Source of the DNA: Symbiodinium natans
Lineage: Eukaryota; Sar; Dinophyceae; Suessiales; Symbiodiniaceae
Direction of reading: 5' to 3'
Length of the DNA: 64,000 bases
Assembly (NCBI GenBank): GCA_905221605.1
Contig: CAJNDS010002191.1
Location: 530,210 to 594,209, forward strand
Shown here: in pieces, positions 47,766-57,288 of the stretch
Numbering within the stretch: the stretch's first letter is position 1
Layout: each line of letters starts with the position of its first letter
Made by a program: the position numbers and the translations under genes
The notes under the pieces: generated by a model
Database searches by the model: none
Seen by the model: the letters and a program-made list of their open reading frames with translations, nothing else
Told to the model about the DNA's origin: nothing

Positions 47766-48480
47766 CCAGAAGAACAATATAAATATGTATTGTGTACTAT
47801 GAATTGGACTATATGACTTTATATATATATATACACATACATACATTCATATGCTTTATTATATTTTATCATATTGTATGATATTATACGATATTATATT
47901 ATATAAAATCGTACTATGTTATCCTATCTTAAATGGTATTATATTATATTATATTATATTGTTTTGTGCTATATGGTACTATAGTAGACTATAGTATATT
48001 GCACTGAGCTACATTATATGTACATTTATGTTTATATGTGTATTCAATTATAATATATCATATCATATTCAATTTTATTGCAATGTCTTCTTGCAATATA
48101 TTATAATATTTTATTTAATTTAGTATATTAATTCTTATCTTATATTATATATTACATATTATAAATTATATATTATATAAGATATATTATATATTATATA
48201 TATACGTTATATATTATACATTACATATTATATCCTATTTATTATATATTATAGATTAGATAATATATATATATATATTGTATATTATATATTATATATT
48301 ATGTATTATATAATGTATATTATATTTTATATTCTATTTTACATTACATAATATTATATTATAGTATATTATAAATATAATATTATATATTCTTATATTA
48401 CAATATACTATGTTTATATAGACTTATATGTATGTACATATATTCTTATGTTGTACTCCATAGTAGCTATACCATTATCA
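47766..48480. repeat. AT-dinucleotide-rich tract
   Basis: About 700 bp almost entirely of TATAT, ATTATATT and related words, with many short palindromes. Confidence 0.85.
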
Positions 48481-48525
48481 TGATGTCCAAAACAAGTACA
48501 TCAAGAAAAAACAAGAAAATCTGAC

Positions 48526-48642
48526 CACGGGACAGGGAAACCACGGGACCAGAGGACGAGAGGACCACGGGACCGTAGGACCAGAGGACCGCAGGACCAG
48601 AGGACCAGGGGACCAGAGGACCAGGGGACCAGGTGACCAGAA
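48526..48642. repeat. short tandem repeat, GGACCAGA/GGACCACG units
   Basis: About a dozen 8-10 bp units of GGACCAGAG, GGACCACGG and GGACCAGGG. The array directly abuts the right inverted end of the AT-rich island. Confidence 0.8.
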
Positions 48643-48700
48643 GGCCTGGGGCCAACGTTACCAAGGCCACCAAGCCAGGGCCAACGTTAGGAAAAAAAAA

Positions 48701-49061
48701 CACCGGGCCCGGTAAGGGTATAAAAACCCTAAACCCTATAGGGTTTAGAAAGTGTAGGGTTTAGGGTTTAGGGTCCATACTTTGGGGGCTTGGAGGTCTC
48801 GGATTCACGGACTCTGTCAGTGACTCTGTGTTGCCGTGAGGGACATCGCTTGTAATGCCTTGTAATCTAGCATGCATCTCCGAAGCCACAGGTCGATGTG
48901 CCGTAAAGATGCTCCCATAGCCGACGCCAGAAACACGAATTATACCGACCCCTGCCTAGCTTGTGCTGGACCTGATTGTCAAAAGGCAGCCTCTGGCTTG
49001 CTAAATACGAATATATCCTAACATATACGAATATACTCAGAGGTACTAACACGGCGGTCGT
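48701..49061. other. short intergenic stretch
   Basis: A few telomere-like heptamers at 48725-48775, otherwise nothing recognised. Confidence 0.4.
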
Positions 49062-49960
49062 CAAACTTAGGATAGCGCCTTCGATCAGAATCACCTCGGG
49101 AGCAGGCCGCAAGGTCTGCAGTATCTGCTCGACGCCACGCAGGCCAATCAAGAGTCCGGCGTACTCCATGAGCTCGGGGCAGGATCTTGGATGGTACCTG
49201 AGGCTGGTTCACACTGGCTGGGGACACGACACGACAGGAAACCTACCAGTGGGACCGAAGAACTGCTTAGGATCCTTCAAGCACGCGAGTGAAGCGCAAG
49301 GCGCAGCATCCACGTCCTGCTGGTTCTTCGATCCGGATGGCCCGTGCCCGCACGCAGCCGACGCAGAATGGCACCTGGCTAATGACAGCAGGCGTTCCGC
49401 AACAGTCCCTAACTTGTTGTGAAGCCAGGACCCTGTAGAACTACCCTAGAAATACCCTAAACCCTTGTTTAACATTGTTTAAACTTTAAAACCCCAAAAT
49501 GTCTAAACCCTAAACTCTACAGAACACCCTACTTTAGCAGAAATGCGGTGCATTCATGTCTTCGTGTCCCGTGCCTGCGCCGCCGGGCCCAGCATTGCCG
49601 CCGTCCACACCACCGTCAAAGCACAAGCGGTAAGCCCGTCCTCTGATGGCAAACATCCCCCTCAACATCCCGGCAGCATCCCTACGCTCGGCTTTCAACG
49701 AGACGCCTGCCTGAAATCTCGCGATCGCGCATGGAGCGCCGGGCTTCGATCTCATCCGGGCCAAGGGCTGCAGCCTCTGGAGCTCTTGTGGCAGGATGCC
49801 CCCTTGCAAGTGGGGTCTCTGCTCCAGCGGATTCCTGAGCAGTCGGGTCTTTGCCCGGGAGAGAGCGAGAGGCTCCCGGCCCGGCTGTTCGCGAGTGAGC
49901 GCCGGGCGCCGGCACCCTCGAGCCCAGGGCAGGCTTTCGGGCCAGAATCCTGGGGCTTCG
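49062..49960 (-). CDS. possible 3' exons downstream of the SpoIIIAA-like ATPase
   Basis: Three minus-strand blocks continue in the direction of the ATPase gene: 49960-49682 (GC-rich, GPDEIEARRSMRDREISGRR; a second minus frame, GAPCAIARFQAGVSLKAERR to 49534, competes), 49418-49268 (KLGTVAERLLSLARCHSASA) and 49190-49062 (LMEYAGLLIGLRGVEQILQT then PEVILIEGAILSL). Plant and algal relatives of this ATPase often carry extra C-terminal sequence, so these could be its tail. No R3H motif was recognised, and they may instead be a separate gene. Confidence 0.3.
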
Positions 49961-50065
49961 GGAGATATGCTTCAGCGGCTTATTGTGGGAACATGTGGCA
50001 AGATGGGGATGGTTTGACTTGCAAGCTTCCTGGAGGAACAAAAAACGGTTCAAAAAAGTGAGGAC

Positions 50066-51097
50066 CGAGACACAAATCCACGGCGCCTTCCAAGTCTTCA
50101 TGTACCACCCACTCGTCGCCAGACCCCCGGCCAAGCTCCACGAGGCTGCGGAACACCGGCGCACTCCGGCGCTGCACCACGAACTTGCGGCCATCTGCTG
50201 ATCCTTGGCCGCAAAGCTCTTTGAACTTTGTATATGCTGGGCATACAAGGCTTGTAAAGCTCAGGCTTTCATACACCTTTCCCAGCATGCTCTCTCAAAA
50301 GCCCCTTGAAAGGGGCTCAAAGTTTCCCGAACCGATAGCTTGGCGTCTCTGGGCCGTTTGGTCTGCCACCGTGCTCGTCTGGAAGCCACCGAACAAGGAT
50401 TGCAGTGCGACGTTGTCCATGGCCTCCTTGCGTTTGATTCTGGATGGTAGGGGGACACATATAGATTGACATGTAGACATGTGCTTAATATAATTTACAT
50501 GCTTCTGTAGAGGTGCATACATATGCATGTTTCTAATCCAGTTCTCCTGCTATCTTACACACGCCATGCAAAGTCCCTTCCCCAAAGACTCCCAAAGTCC
50601 TTCAAGTTGTTCGCATGGGCCGTGGCGACTAATGAGATGCCTTTGAAACCGATGCGGCAGGCAGCCTCCACTTCCTGGGCTGAAGAATCAGGCCCAAGAA
50701 ACTGGACTCTTAGGATTTCCGCCGTAGAGTTTCAACACCTGTTCTGATAGACTAGAAAAAGGCCTCCCACCTGTCAATCGAGCCTCCTCTTGGCTTCCGA
50801 TCTCGTCGATGACCTGGCTGCCGGGCTTCAAGCTAAGCGTAGAGCCAATTCAACTTCAAACTCGACTTCAAAGGGCATGCACAACTGCCTCTTTACGACA
50901 AGCGATCTCTAGAGAAAGCCTCCGGGGCAGTGACAGTGGTTATATGTGTGTGTGTGTGTGTGTGTGTATATGTATGTAAGTTTGCTTGCCTGTCTGTGTT
51001 GACCGTATGTCTCACTTTCTGCAGCGAAGTGGCAAGCACCTCCGGTGTATGATTCTGCACCTTACACAGCTTCGGCACAGCTTTGGCAAAACCGAGC
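50066..51097 (-). CDS. SpoIIIAA/Ycf45-type AAA ATPase, C-terminal exons
   Basis: Five exons carry the second half of the ATPase. 51097-51040 ends with QNHTPE (family QNHTPE/ENHMPE motif; its 5' border is unsure). 50813-50771 is a 43-base exon with the VIDEIGSQEEARLT Walker B-like block. 50679-50592 reads QEVEAACRIGFKGISLVATA then HANNLKDF, matching the family's AARTIAERG...TAHG block. 50439-50333 reads NVALQSLFGGFQTSTVADQT, the family's L.GGI..VTLGDE segment. 50197-50066 reads DGRKFVVQRRSAPVFRSLVE and WVVHEDLEGAVDLCL, matching LERKAPPTFD...WAVH. All joins from the 51040 exon onward keep phase (51040/50813 phase 0; A of LTAQ spliced from G+CC; A of IADG from G+CA). The exit at 50592 appears to use a GA donor. 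The role in dinoflagellates is unknown; relatives are plastid or cyanobacterial P-loop ATPases of the SpoIIIAA family. Confidence 0.85.
50945..50967. repeat. TG microsatellite
   Basis: Eleven to twelve TG units inside an intron of the SpoIIIAA-like ATPase gene. Confidence 0.9.
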
Positions 51098-52905
51098 CTG
51101 GAGCATTGAACGCAACCTCACTGTTGATAGAAACCCGTCCACCCCCAACCGCAAAACAGAAAATGCCAAAGCCACCGCTTCGAGCATGTCCTTGTGCTGG
51201 AGACTGCGGTCCGCTACTTGCCTGGGCTGGGCCCTTTAAACTTGAAACCTGCTAGGGTAACAGCAATCCAGGAGTTGTGGTTGCGGACGGGGTTGCCCTG
51301 CCTTCTTGCTAGTTTTAGGGTCTTCTCAGGGCCTGGAGGGGGGCCCAAACACTGGCAAAGCAGCGTTTTTGCGAGTGCAACATGCTGCAAAAGGATGGCA
51401 CCACATGACTCAGCTCTTGACATGTGTGAACCGCCTTAGTTTTCGGGAAATCGTACCAACACCAAGGTTTCGTAGAGCTTTGAGCCGTCCGTATAAAAGG
51501 GCAACCTATGCGCCCCTGGTGAGGGTTCATCCTCTTGAACCCATTAAGGCAAAGATATGGGTAGATTTCTGAGGCACCAATTTCCCCAATTTAGAGAACC
51601 CCCCCCCCCCAACCCCCTGTACTATAGGGTCCTTCCGGGAAGGGGGTCATGGGGGGGGTAGGTAGCATCCCAACATCCTGCCTAGTTGCATCCTCCGCGT
51701 CGTCCGGCCCACCGCGACATGCGCGCTCCTGCCGAACCTGTCGGCTGCGGGCTTAAAGGGTTTCAAGGGGTTTATAAGGTTTAGTGCTCTTAGCTCCTCC
51801 CCCAACCAGAATTGCGAAAATGAGCAAATTAGGCGAATGGAGTCATTTACGCGGAAGTTTACACTTCAGGAGTGCGCATTCAACTTTTTCAGTCAAAACA
51901 CGAAACAGCATCAAAACAGCATCACGACAACCGCAAAAAACACATTCCCAACTATCAATATTCAGAGCCATGGATTGCGCGAGCAAAGTTGTAGGAATTC
52001 GACCCTTGAGCGGTTTGTGTGTCCTTTACTTGTGATGTCCACCTTTGCACCCGAACTAAACAAACCCTTTGCAGATGGCACATTTTACTTGCCAAGCCTT
52101 CAAAGGTGTTTGGGTTCTAAGCTTTGGTTTGTTTTCTCACAGTTCTGGGGGTCCGTAGGCTTAGGGGTTTCAAGACTTAAGGGTTCAGAACGTTCAGGAA
52201 TTGAACGGCTTCAACATTGAAGAGCTGACGGCATGATAGACTTAATGTTGAAAGGCTTCTGGGTCAAATCCATAGGGGGCTGAAAGGGTTGAAACGGTTC
52301 AGGGGTGTTCTGTTGCCCCCCGGCCTAGGTGTGTTTGGGTTTCTCAAGGCTTGGGCTGCACGATAGGGTTCAGGGGTTTACTAAGTGTACACGCTGTGGG
52401 GGTCGACTCAGGGCTTGTTCTTGAGGATTTCATTGCCTGTTTTTGGTGGTTGAAGCCGCTTTTTCTTGAACAAGTTTCATCACAAGCATGCTGTGTGTGT
52501 GCGTCGAAAGTCAGTTCACAACTTGTCGAAAGTTAAATGCAAGAGCCGCAGGCTGGTGAAAATTAAAGGCCCGGCTCTGTGCTGTTTAACCATCCCATCA
52601 CATACATGCAGGTAGAAGCTTTGTAGATTTCGACCCTCACGCGCGCGCACGGCAGGCAAGGCTTCGGAAGGTCTCGGTTGCTCAGGGCTACTTGAGGAGC
52701 GAATGCACATGTTATCAGGAGCCCTGCGTTCAGCCTCAGGCCCGTTGATGTGCCACGGGGCACCAGGCTGGCAGGGTGTCACACTGCTACTGTATACTGT
52801 ACACCAGCTTTGCAAAGCAGAGGATGCTGAGTTATGCATTGCTCGCTGTACAACAGAATTGTGCTTCCCAAAGTCCCTTGGGTGCAAGGGCTGCTAGGGC
52901 CTCTG
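51098..52905. other. part of the large ATPase intron, 3' of the nested transporter
   Basis: Falls between the SSEICG and QNHTPE exons of the ATPase. The segment between the family's DTSNE block and QNHTPE (about 25-30 residues, RARRM...QH.VMIEAV in relatives) is missing from the called exons and should be encoded here or just before 51097. A weak acceptor-flanked block lies at about 51381-51350, but I could not match it. A C run is at 51601-51612. Confidence 0.4.
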
Positions 52906-54222
52906 CTAGGGATCTTTGCATGCAATCACATCGTCCGCGACAGCGGCTCCGACAAACAAGTTGCCCGAGTTGACCACAACGACCGTGAGCAAGCTTAACA
53001 GTGTCCCGGCGCTGTGCTTCAGGCTCTGCGGCACTTCGGGCGCATCCCCGATGTATCTGTAGGCCATGGTGACCAGGTACCCTTCCAAGCCACCGCAGGC
53101 CGCGTAGGATGCCATGTAGAGCATGCCACCAGCCTGGCTGGTCCAGAAGCCACGCCAGAGCCCCGCCGCTGCCGTGCAAAGCAGGAAGCAGAAAAGGTAC
53201 TGCAGCAGACAAAGGCAGTTAAAGATCGGCCGGGGGCATGCAGCCAAGGAGGAGAACACAGAGCCAATAGGGACCAGAATCTGGGAGAGGGTGAGGGAGA
53301 CTCGCCAGATGAAGCGGCCGACCTTGCCATCACATCCAACAGGGTCGGCCATCTCCGCGCCAATCTGGCCCAGGGTTCCAGCCAAGCACCACTGAGTGAT
53401 CTGCGTCAGCGTCGCGAGCACCACGGGCACGATGAGCTGGCGTGGGCACTGGAGGCCCGACAGCTGCGCCTGGCAGAAATTTTGCGGTGCCTCCTGGGCA
53501 TTGCCTTTGGTGCTTGCGCTGCTCGATTCGAACGCCGTGCTTGAATCCATCCCCTCCTCGTCCACCTGCAACTCATGAGCCTCTTTGCTCTTCGGGTCCT
53601 CCTGCTCCCTGAGCCCGATGCCCTTCCAAAGGATCACTGCCCAGGCAACCAGGCCGAGGCAGCTGATCAGGGTGTAGAAGACAAAGAGCAGCCACGTGGG
53701 AAACGTCTGGGCTCCGCCGGCCGGGCTCTGCAACTGCGCCAGGAAGGTGGTGAACATGCTCGAAAGGTCCGTGCCCGCCCGCACCGGAGCCACCAGCCAA
53801 CCGCCGTAGTAGGTCACAATCAGCGGAAAGAGCATCAGAATTGAGCAGTTGCCCACGATCGACCCAGTCACAGCGGTTGTCAAGACCATCGGATAGCCTG
53901 GCGGGCAGACATCCCAAGCCGCGGCTAACATTGCAAAGCTCGCCGTAGCGAGCAGGATCACCGAAGTGCTCCACGTCTGCTCAGCACGCCGTGAAGGCTT
54001 GCCACAGGCCACCATCCAAAGGAGGTAAAAGCCACATAGGAGCAGGCTGACAATGGAGCCAACTAGTGCGACCTCACCCGTCATCTTTCCTCCTTTAGAC
54101 ACGTCTGGCTCGTTGGCGATGAGGTTGAGCAGACCATTGATGACAAACCAGCCACTGGCGGTTCCAACCGAGAGGAAAGCCGCGTAGACGATGCCAACTT
54201 GCTGGCCAGGCATGCTGCGCAA
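52906..54222 (-). CDS. SLC52 (riboflavin transporter)-like membrane protein, intronless, nested
   Basis: One uninterrupted frame of 438 codons, unlike every other gene here. About ten hydrophobic segments surround a hydrophilic, acidic central loop (residues 204-258). SLC52/RFVT hallmarks are visible: an N-terminal WFVINGLLNLIANEP (compare W.DINGLW.ELP.LVNELP in the family) and, in the first half, GNCSILMLFPLIVTYYGGWL with nearby GTDLSSMFTTFLAQLQ (compare the family's FLPF....Y.T....GEGLSGL.PAL...Q). The family imports riboflavin across plasma membranes, but substrate is inferred only. It lies on the same strand inside the 3.4-kb intron between ATPase exons. A spliced-leader-like relic lies 34 bases upstream of the ATG. 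Length fits the family (about 400-470). No poly-A remnant is seen after the TAG. Confidence 0.65.
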   Translation of the reverse strand: MRSMPGQQVGIVYAAFLSVGTASGWFVINGLLNLIANEPDVSKGGKMTGEVALVGSIVSLLLCGFYLLWMVACGKPSRRAEQTWSTSVILLATASFAMLAAAWDVCPPGYPMVLTTAVTGSIVGNCSILMLFPLIVTYYGGWLVAPVRAGTDLSSMFTTFLAQLQSPAGGAQTFPTWLLFVFYTLISCLGLVAWAVILWKGIGLREQEDPKSKEAHELQVDEEGMDSSTAFESSSASTKGNAQEAPQNFCQAQLSGLQCPRQLIVPVVLATLTQITQWCLAGTLGQIGAEMADPVGCDGKVGRFIWRVSLTLSQILVPIGSVFSSLAACPRPIFNCLCLLQYLFCFLLCTAAAGLWRGFWTSQAGGMLYMASYAACGGLEGYLVTMAYRYIGDAPEVPQSLKHSAGTLLSLLTVVVVNSGNLFVGAAVADDVIACKDP

Positions 54223-54255
54223 GGCAGCCCCGGGTACTGCTCAGTCAGTGGGGCG

Positions 54256-54272
54256 CTTGAGAAAAAACATGG
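54256..54272 (-). other. candidate spliced-leader relic upstream of the nested gene
   Basis: On the minus strand this reads CCATGTTTTTTCTCAAG. The dinoflagellate spliced leader ends CCATTTTGGCTCAAG, so the relic keeps CCAT, a T run and CTCAAG in order, with a 2-base insertion and GG to TT. It lies between the putative transcript start and the ATG at 54222, where trans-spliced mRNAs carry the leader. Confidence 0.45.
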
Positions 54273-54490
54273 TTTGGTTTTAGGGGTCTGGAGGGGTTAG
54301 AGGCGTCTTGTTATTCTTGGGGTCTGGGCTTTCTAGGGTTTGGGGTGTTCGACCTGCATCTCAAAAACTTCATGAAAACCAGATCTACAATGTTAACCTT
54401 TGCTAACTATGATCAAGAAGCCCACCAAAATTCAGAAGTGCAACTACCGGCGAAGAGCAATGGGCCACTGCATCATCCGTCAGTTCTAAC

Positions 54491-55297
54491 CAACACAGCC
54501 ACGCGGCCCGCAGATCTCGCTAGAGGTGTCGATGACAAACACGCGCCGATTGAACTCTTCGCCTGGCATGGTCCAAGCCATGTTAGTGTTGAGTCCGGGC
54601 CTACATTCCCTGCTGGTCAGTTTGGGAAAAGGACATATAGACCTCCAGCGAAAATCGCAAAGGCCGAGAAGCAGCAAGTGAATGACCCATGCGAAGGTGA
54701 ACAGCGCAGCTTATAGCTAGGGACCTATACGTGCGCATCCTGAACACCAGAAGTTCAGGAAAAGGTGGAGACCTCTAGGCACTCTTGTCACCCAGTTGCT
54801 GAGAGAGCGCGCCACTTCGCGCAACAGAGTCGTCTTGCCAGAGCCGGGGGGCCCGAGAACCAGCAAAGATTTACCATCCTCCATGCATGCTTGCATGCTG
54901 GAGAAGAGATGAAAGTCTGTTTGGGGGGAGGGGACATAGGTGTGGCAGGAGTACATGGTGGAGATATTGAGGCGCCCAAGACTTCTGTGTAGGTAACACC
55001 GATGGCCAAGTGCGGTCCTCGATCACTCTGCGCAGCTGCGGCACCTTCTCCGTGAGGCCATACATGGGGTGTGCCATGCGCAGCGTCAGCCCCGTCAAAG
55101 ATCCTGGGCTGTTCAAGGTGGACCGGGAGGAGTTCAGCTGGACTAACTATCTGACTATCTTCTGAAACTTCGGGAAACAATCCAATCAGAGCTTTGGCCA
55201 AAACAAGCTCAAGAGAAAGGTTCCGCCACCATAGTGGTCGACAATGCGCGCGACCCGGTGGAGGGTGCCCGAAATCCCCGACCGGTTGTCCTGGAAG
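54491..55297 (-). CDS. SpoIIIAA/Ycf45-type AAA ATPase, N-terminal and P-loop exons
   Basis: Four exons. 55297-55230 (acceptor TTCGAAG, FQDNRSGISGTLHRVARIVD, donor TATG/GTGGCG) equals the family block FTDDNRAGIERTLHRIS. 55103-55045 (acceptor CCCAG) reads SLTGLTLRMAHPMYGLTEK, equal to VGLT.RVGRA; its donor is uncertain. 54897-54792 (acceptor CTCCAG) carries Walker A: GKSLLVLGPPGSGKTTLLRE then VARSLSNW, donor TGG/GTGACA. 54554-54491 reads FNRRVFVIDTSSEICGPRGC, equal to RVVIVDTSNEI, donor G/GTTAGA. Spacing from VAR to DTS matches bacterial homologues residue for residue. The gene then breaks for 3.4 kb, containing the SLC52-like gene, and resumes at 51.1 kb. N-terminal exons, including any plastid targeting sequence, are not assigned. 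Confidence 0.85.
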
Positions 55298-55602
55298 CTT
55301 CGAAGCCGAGTCTGCTTTCTGAAGTTCAAAGGAAGCAGACGTTCGGTTGGTGTGCACACGTCGAAAGATCCTCAACCCCCAAAAAATGCATTGAAGCTGC
55401 CAGCTGCTGATCGTGCGAGCACAGGAACAGCCTAAACATCATGCTAAGGCCAGCCGAGTGCTACCGAGCCCAAAAGCTTCCGAACTGAGGTTGCCCATCT
55501 TTGCCTGACGCATGGTCAAACACACCTCGTCCCCTGCGGACAAGAAACTCCCAACCAGCTGTGATTCCAAAAGACCACCAAAAGCGCAACAACAAAGCAA
55601 CA

Positions 55603-55756
55603 TCAGGCTAATTTCTTAAGGATGTTCAACACGTCACTATACCACTGCTGGTCCTTCGTCCATCGTCCTGCCAGTAACTCGTGGGCTTCTGCGGCATCCA
55701 AGTCGCCTTGGGTGACGAGTGGGCAGCCGTCCAGCACGCGCTTGCGGAGATTTCCT
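55603..55756 (-). CDS. exon of unknown protein, upstream of the ATPase
   Basis: After an AAACCAAG acceptor-like end the frame reads LRKRVLDGCPLVTQGDLDAA and ELLAGRWTKDQQWYSDVLNI then LKKLA and a stop at 55603. It is strongly protein-like. It could be the last exon of the preceding gene. Alternatively LVTQGDLDAA could be the ATPase's VTREDL-like segment with the stop lying in an intron. I cannot choose. Confidence 0.4.
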
Positions 55757-56387
55757 TGGTTTTGGCCAGGTCGCCAATTGAGACAGAAGTACAACAATGA
55801 TGGTGAGCACCGTAGGAGCATTACGTTGAGAAACCCGATTTCATGCTAAAGCCAACAAGATTACCAAAAAATGGGAAACGATGCTGTTGATTGGAACTAT
55901 GCTCCCTGGTCATCTCGCTCGTGGACCACAGGTTTCCGGTCCAAGTCCAGCACCACATCCACCAAGCAGGCAGAGTTCAATTGGGGTCGAATGTGCTCCT
56001 GAGTGCCAAAAGTTTGTGCGCCCTGAACAGATCAACCACCCATTGTGGTAATAGCTTGAAGCCGCGGCGCAGGCAGCAGCGACAGCATGCGCACATCTTC
56101 CAGGCTCGACAGAAAGAGCTGCGTGCCGTCAACCACCAGCTCCTGTTCCCGAGTCACAGACGCAGTATCTGCTATACTCCCCTTAGTAAAAATCACATTC
56201 TTAATATCCTCTTGGGTTTAATATAAACAAAACATGAAAAAGAATCCCCAAGGGGCATAAAGTCGGCTGCTCTAGCTCCGGCACACCCCACCACCCCGTG
56301 AACGTCTACCAGAAACCGCCCCAAAAAAACACAAACCACAAAGCTGCATCGAAGGAAGCTACAAGAACCCCGTTCCTAGGACCATTC

Positions 56388-56482
56388 TGGGGTTCCCGAA
56401 AATTGGGGGTGGGGCCCTTTAAAGGGGATGATCTTCTATTTGGGGTATAAAGAGGGCACGCATTTTCCGGGGACCAAGACAT
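56388..56482. mobile_element. family 2 foldback element, copy 10 (diverged)
   Basis: GGGGTTCCCGAAAATTGGGG at the left, GGGATGATCTTCTATTTGGG inside and CACGCATTTTCCGGGG at the right are diverged family 2 blocks. Confidence 0.45.
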
Positions 56483-56946
56483 CCAGGCCTCGGGTTCAAG
56501 CTTCGAGGACTGCGACGATGAGAAGAGATGCCTGGACTCCGCGGTGTCCATTGAAGAGGTTGTGGAATCTTATCGCCCCTACTGGAGTAATGGTTTCTGG
56601 GGTTTAGGGTTTTGGGTTTAGGGCTCCTAGTGTTCGCCCCGTAACAGGTGACCTGACGTCGACCCAGGGCTTGCAAGGCTGAGGGCCTGTTTTGGGTCAT
56701 GGTCCGCAATTGTCTGTGCTTTTGCCATGCTGAAACATTCTGAAACCCTCGATGCACGAAGTTCTCAAGTAAACCGATGAAACCTAATCTAAAAATCCCT
56801 AACCTCTGATCCCTCAATCGAGAATCCTACCCTAAACCCTAAGCCTACATTATCAAAATCCCTAAGCGCATGCTTCCTCCTTCAAGATGCCCACACCTCT
56901 GAACCTTCATTCAAGACTCCCAAGAAGCCTCAATAAGACTATGAAT

Positions 56947-57047
56947 TTGGGATGTTCCCTTATACTAACAGTTATTCATAAGGATTATGGTAGGGGGTAC
57001 TATAATCCCGATTAAGGATTGTCAGAAAAAAAGCGGGAACATCCCAA
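56947..57047. mobile_element. family 1 foldback element, copy 8
   Basis: Starts TTGGGATGTTCCCTTATACT and ends AAAGCGGGAACATCCCAA, with GGGGGTACTATAATCCCGAT in the middle. The flanks CTATGAAT and CTATCAAA are a decayed 8-bp target duplication. Confidence 0.8.
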
Positions 57048-57249
57048 CTATCAAACCGAATTCGAAAGTACCTGAAGGGAGTCCGAAGCGCTGAGCACCA
57101 TGCTCCACGCCCTCGAGCTCCTCGTGCAGGGAGCTTGTTTCTGTGTGTAAGGGTGCCTTCGAAAAAAGCAAGGTATGCGGTATGCGCAAATACATGTATT
57201 GCACTTGCAAACTTCAATTATTAAAAATGTGGGCATATACATATTAAAT

Positions 57250-57288
57250 AGAGAGAGAGAGAGAGAGAGACAGAGAGAGAGAGAGAGC
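57250..57288. repeat. GA microsatellite
   Basis: About nineteen GA units with one CA interruption. Confidence 0.9.

Larger units (their letters stand above)
46255..48700. mobile_element. 2.4-kb AT-rich island with long inverted ends
   Basis: The left end (46255-46312) is a T run then CTCCTAACGTTGGCCCTGGC and TGGCCTTGCTAACGTTGGCC. The right end (48643-48700) is the near-exact inverse: GGCCAACGTTACCAAGGCC, then GCCAGGGCCAACGTTAGG and an A run. Arms are about 57 bp and roughly 85-90 percent alike. GGTTAAGGGTA (46236) and GGTAAGGGTA (48711) just outside could be a target duplication. Inside are TTGTATATTATTG-rich DNA, a 66-bp direct repeat and pure AT sequence. No protein is encoded. Confidence 0.6.

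Noticed and set aside
49534-50061. Long plus-strand ORF of 172 codons
   Set aside because: It overlaps the minus-strand ATPase exon that has family support; GC-rich DNA leaves all frames open here.
51350-51381. Short acceptor-flanked block as the missing ATPase exon between DTSSE and QNHTPE
   Set aside because: The peptide (MLHSQKRCFA) does not match the RARRM...QH.VMIEAV segment expected there.
53014-53544. 176-codon plus-strand ORF and several minus-frame ORFs within 52.9-54.2 kb
   Set aside because: They are shadows of the SLC52-like frame, which alone shows family motifs and membrane segments.
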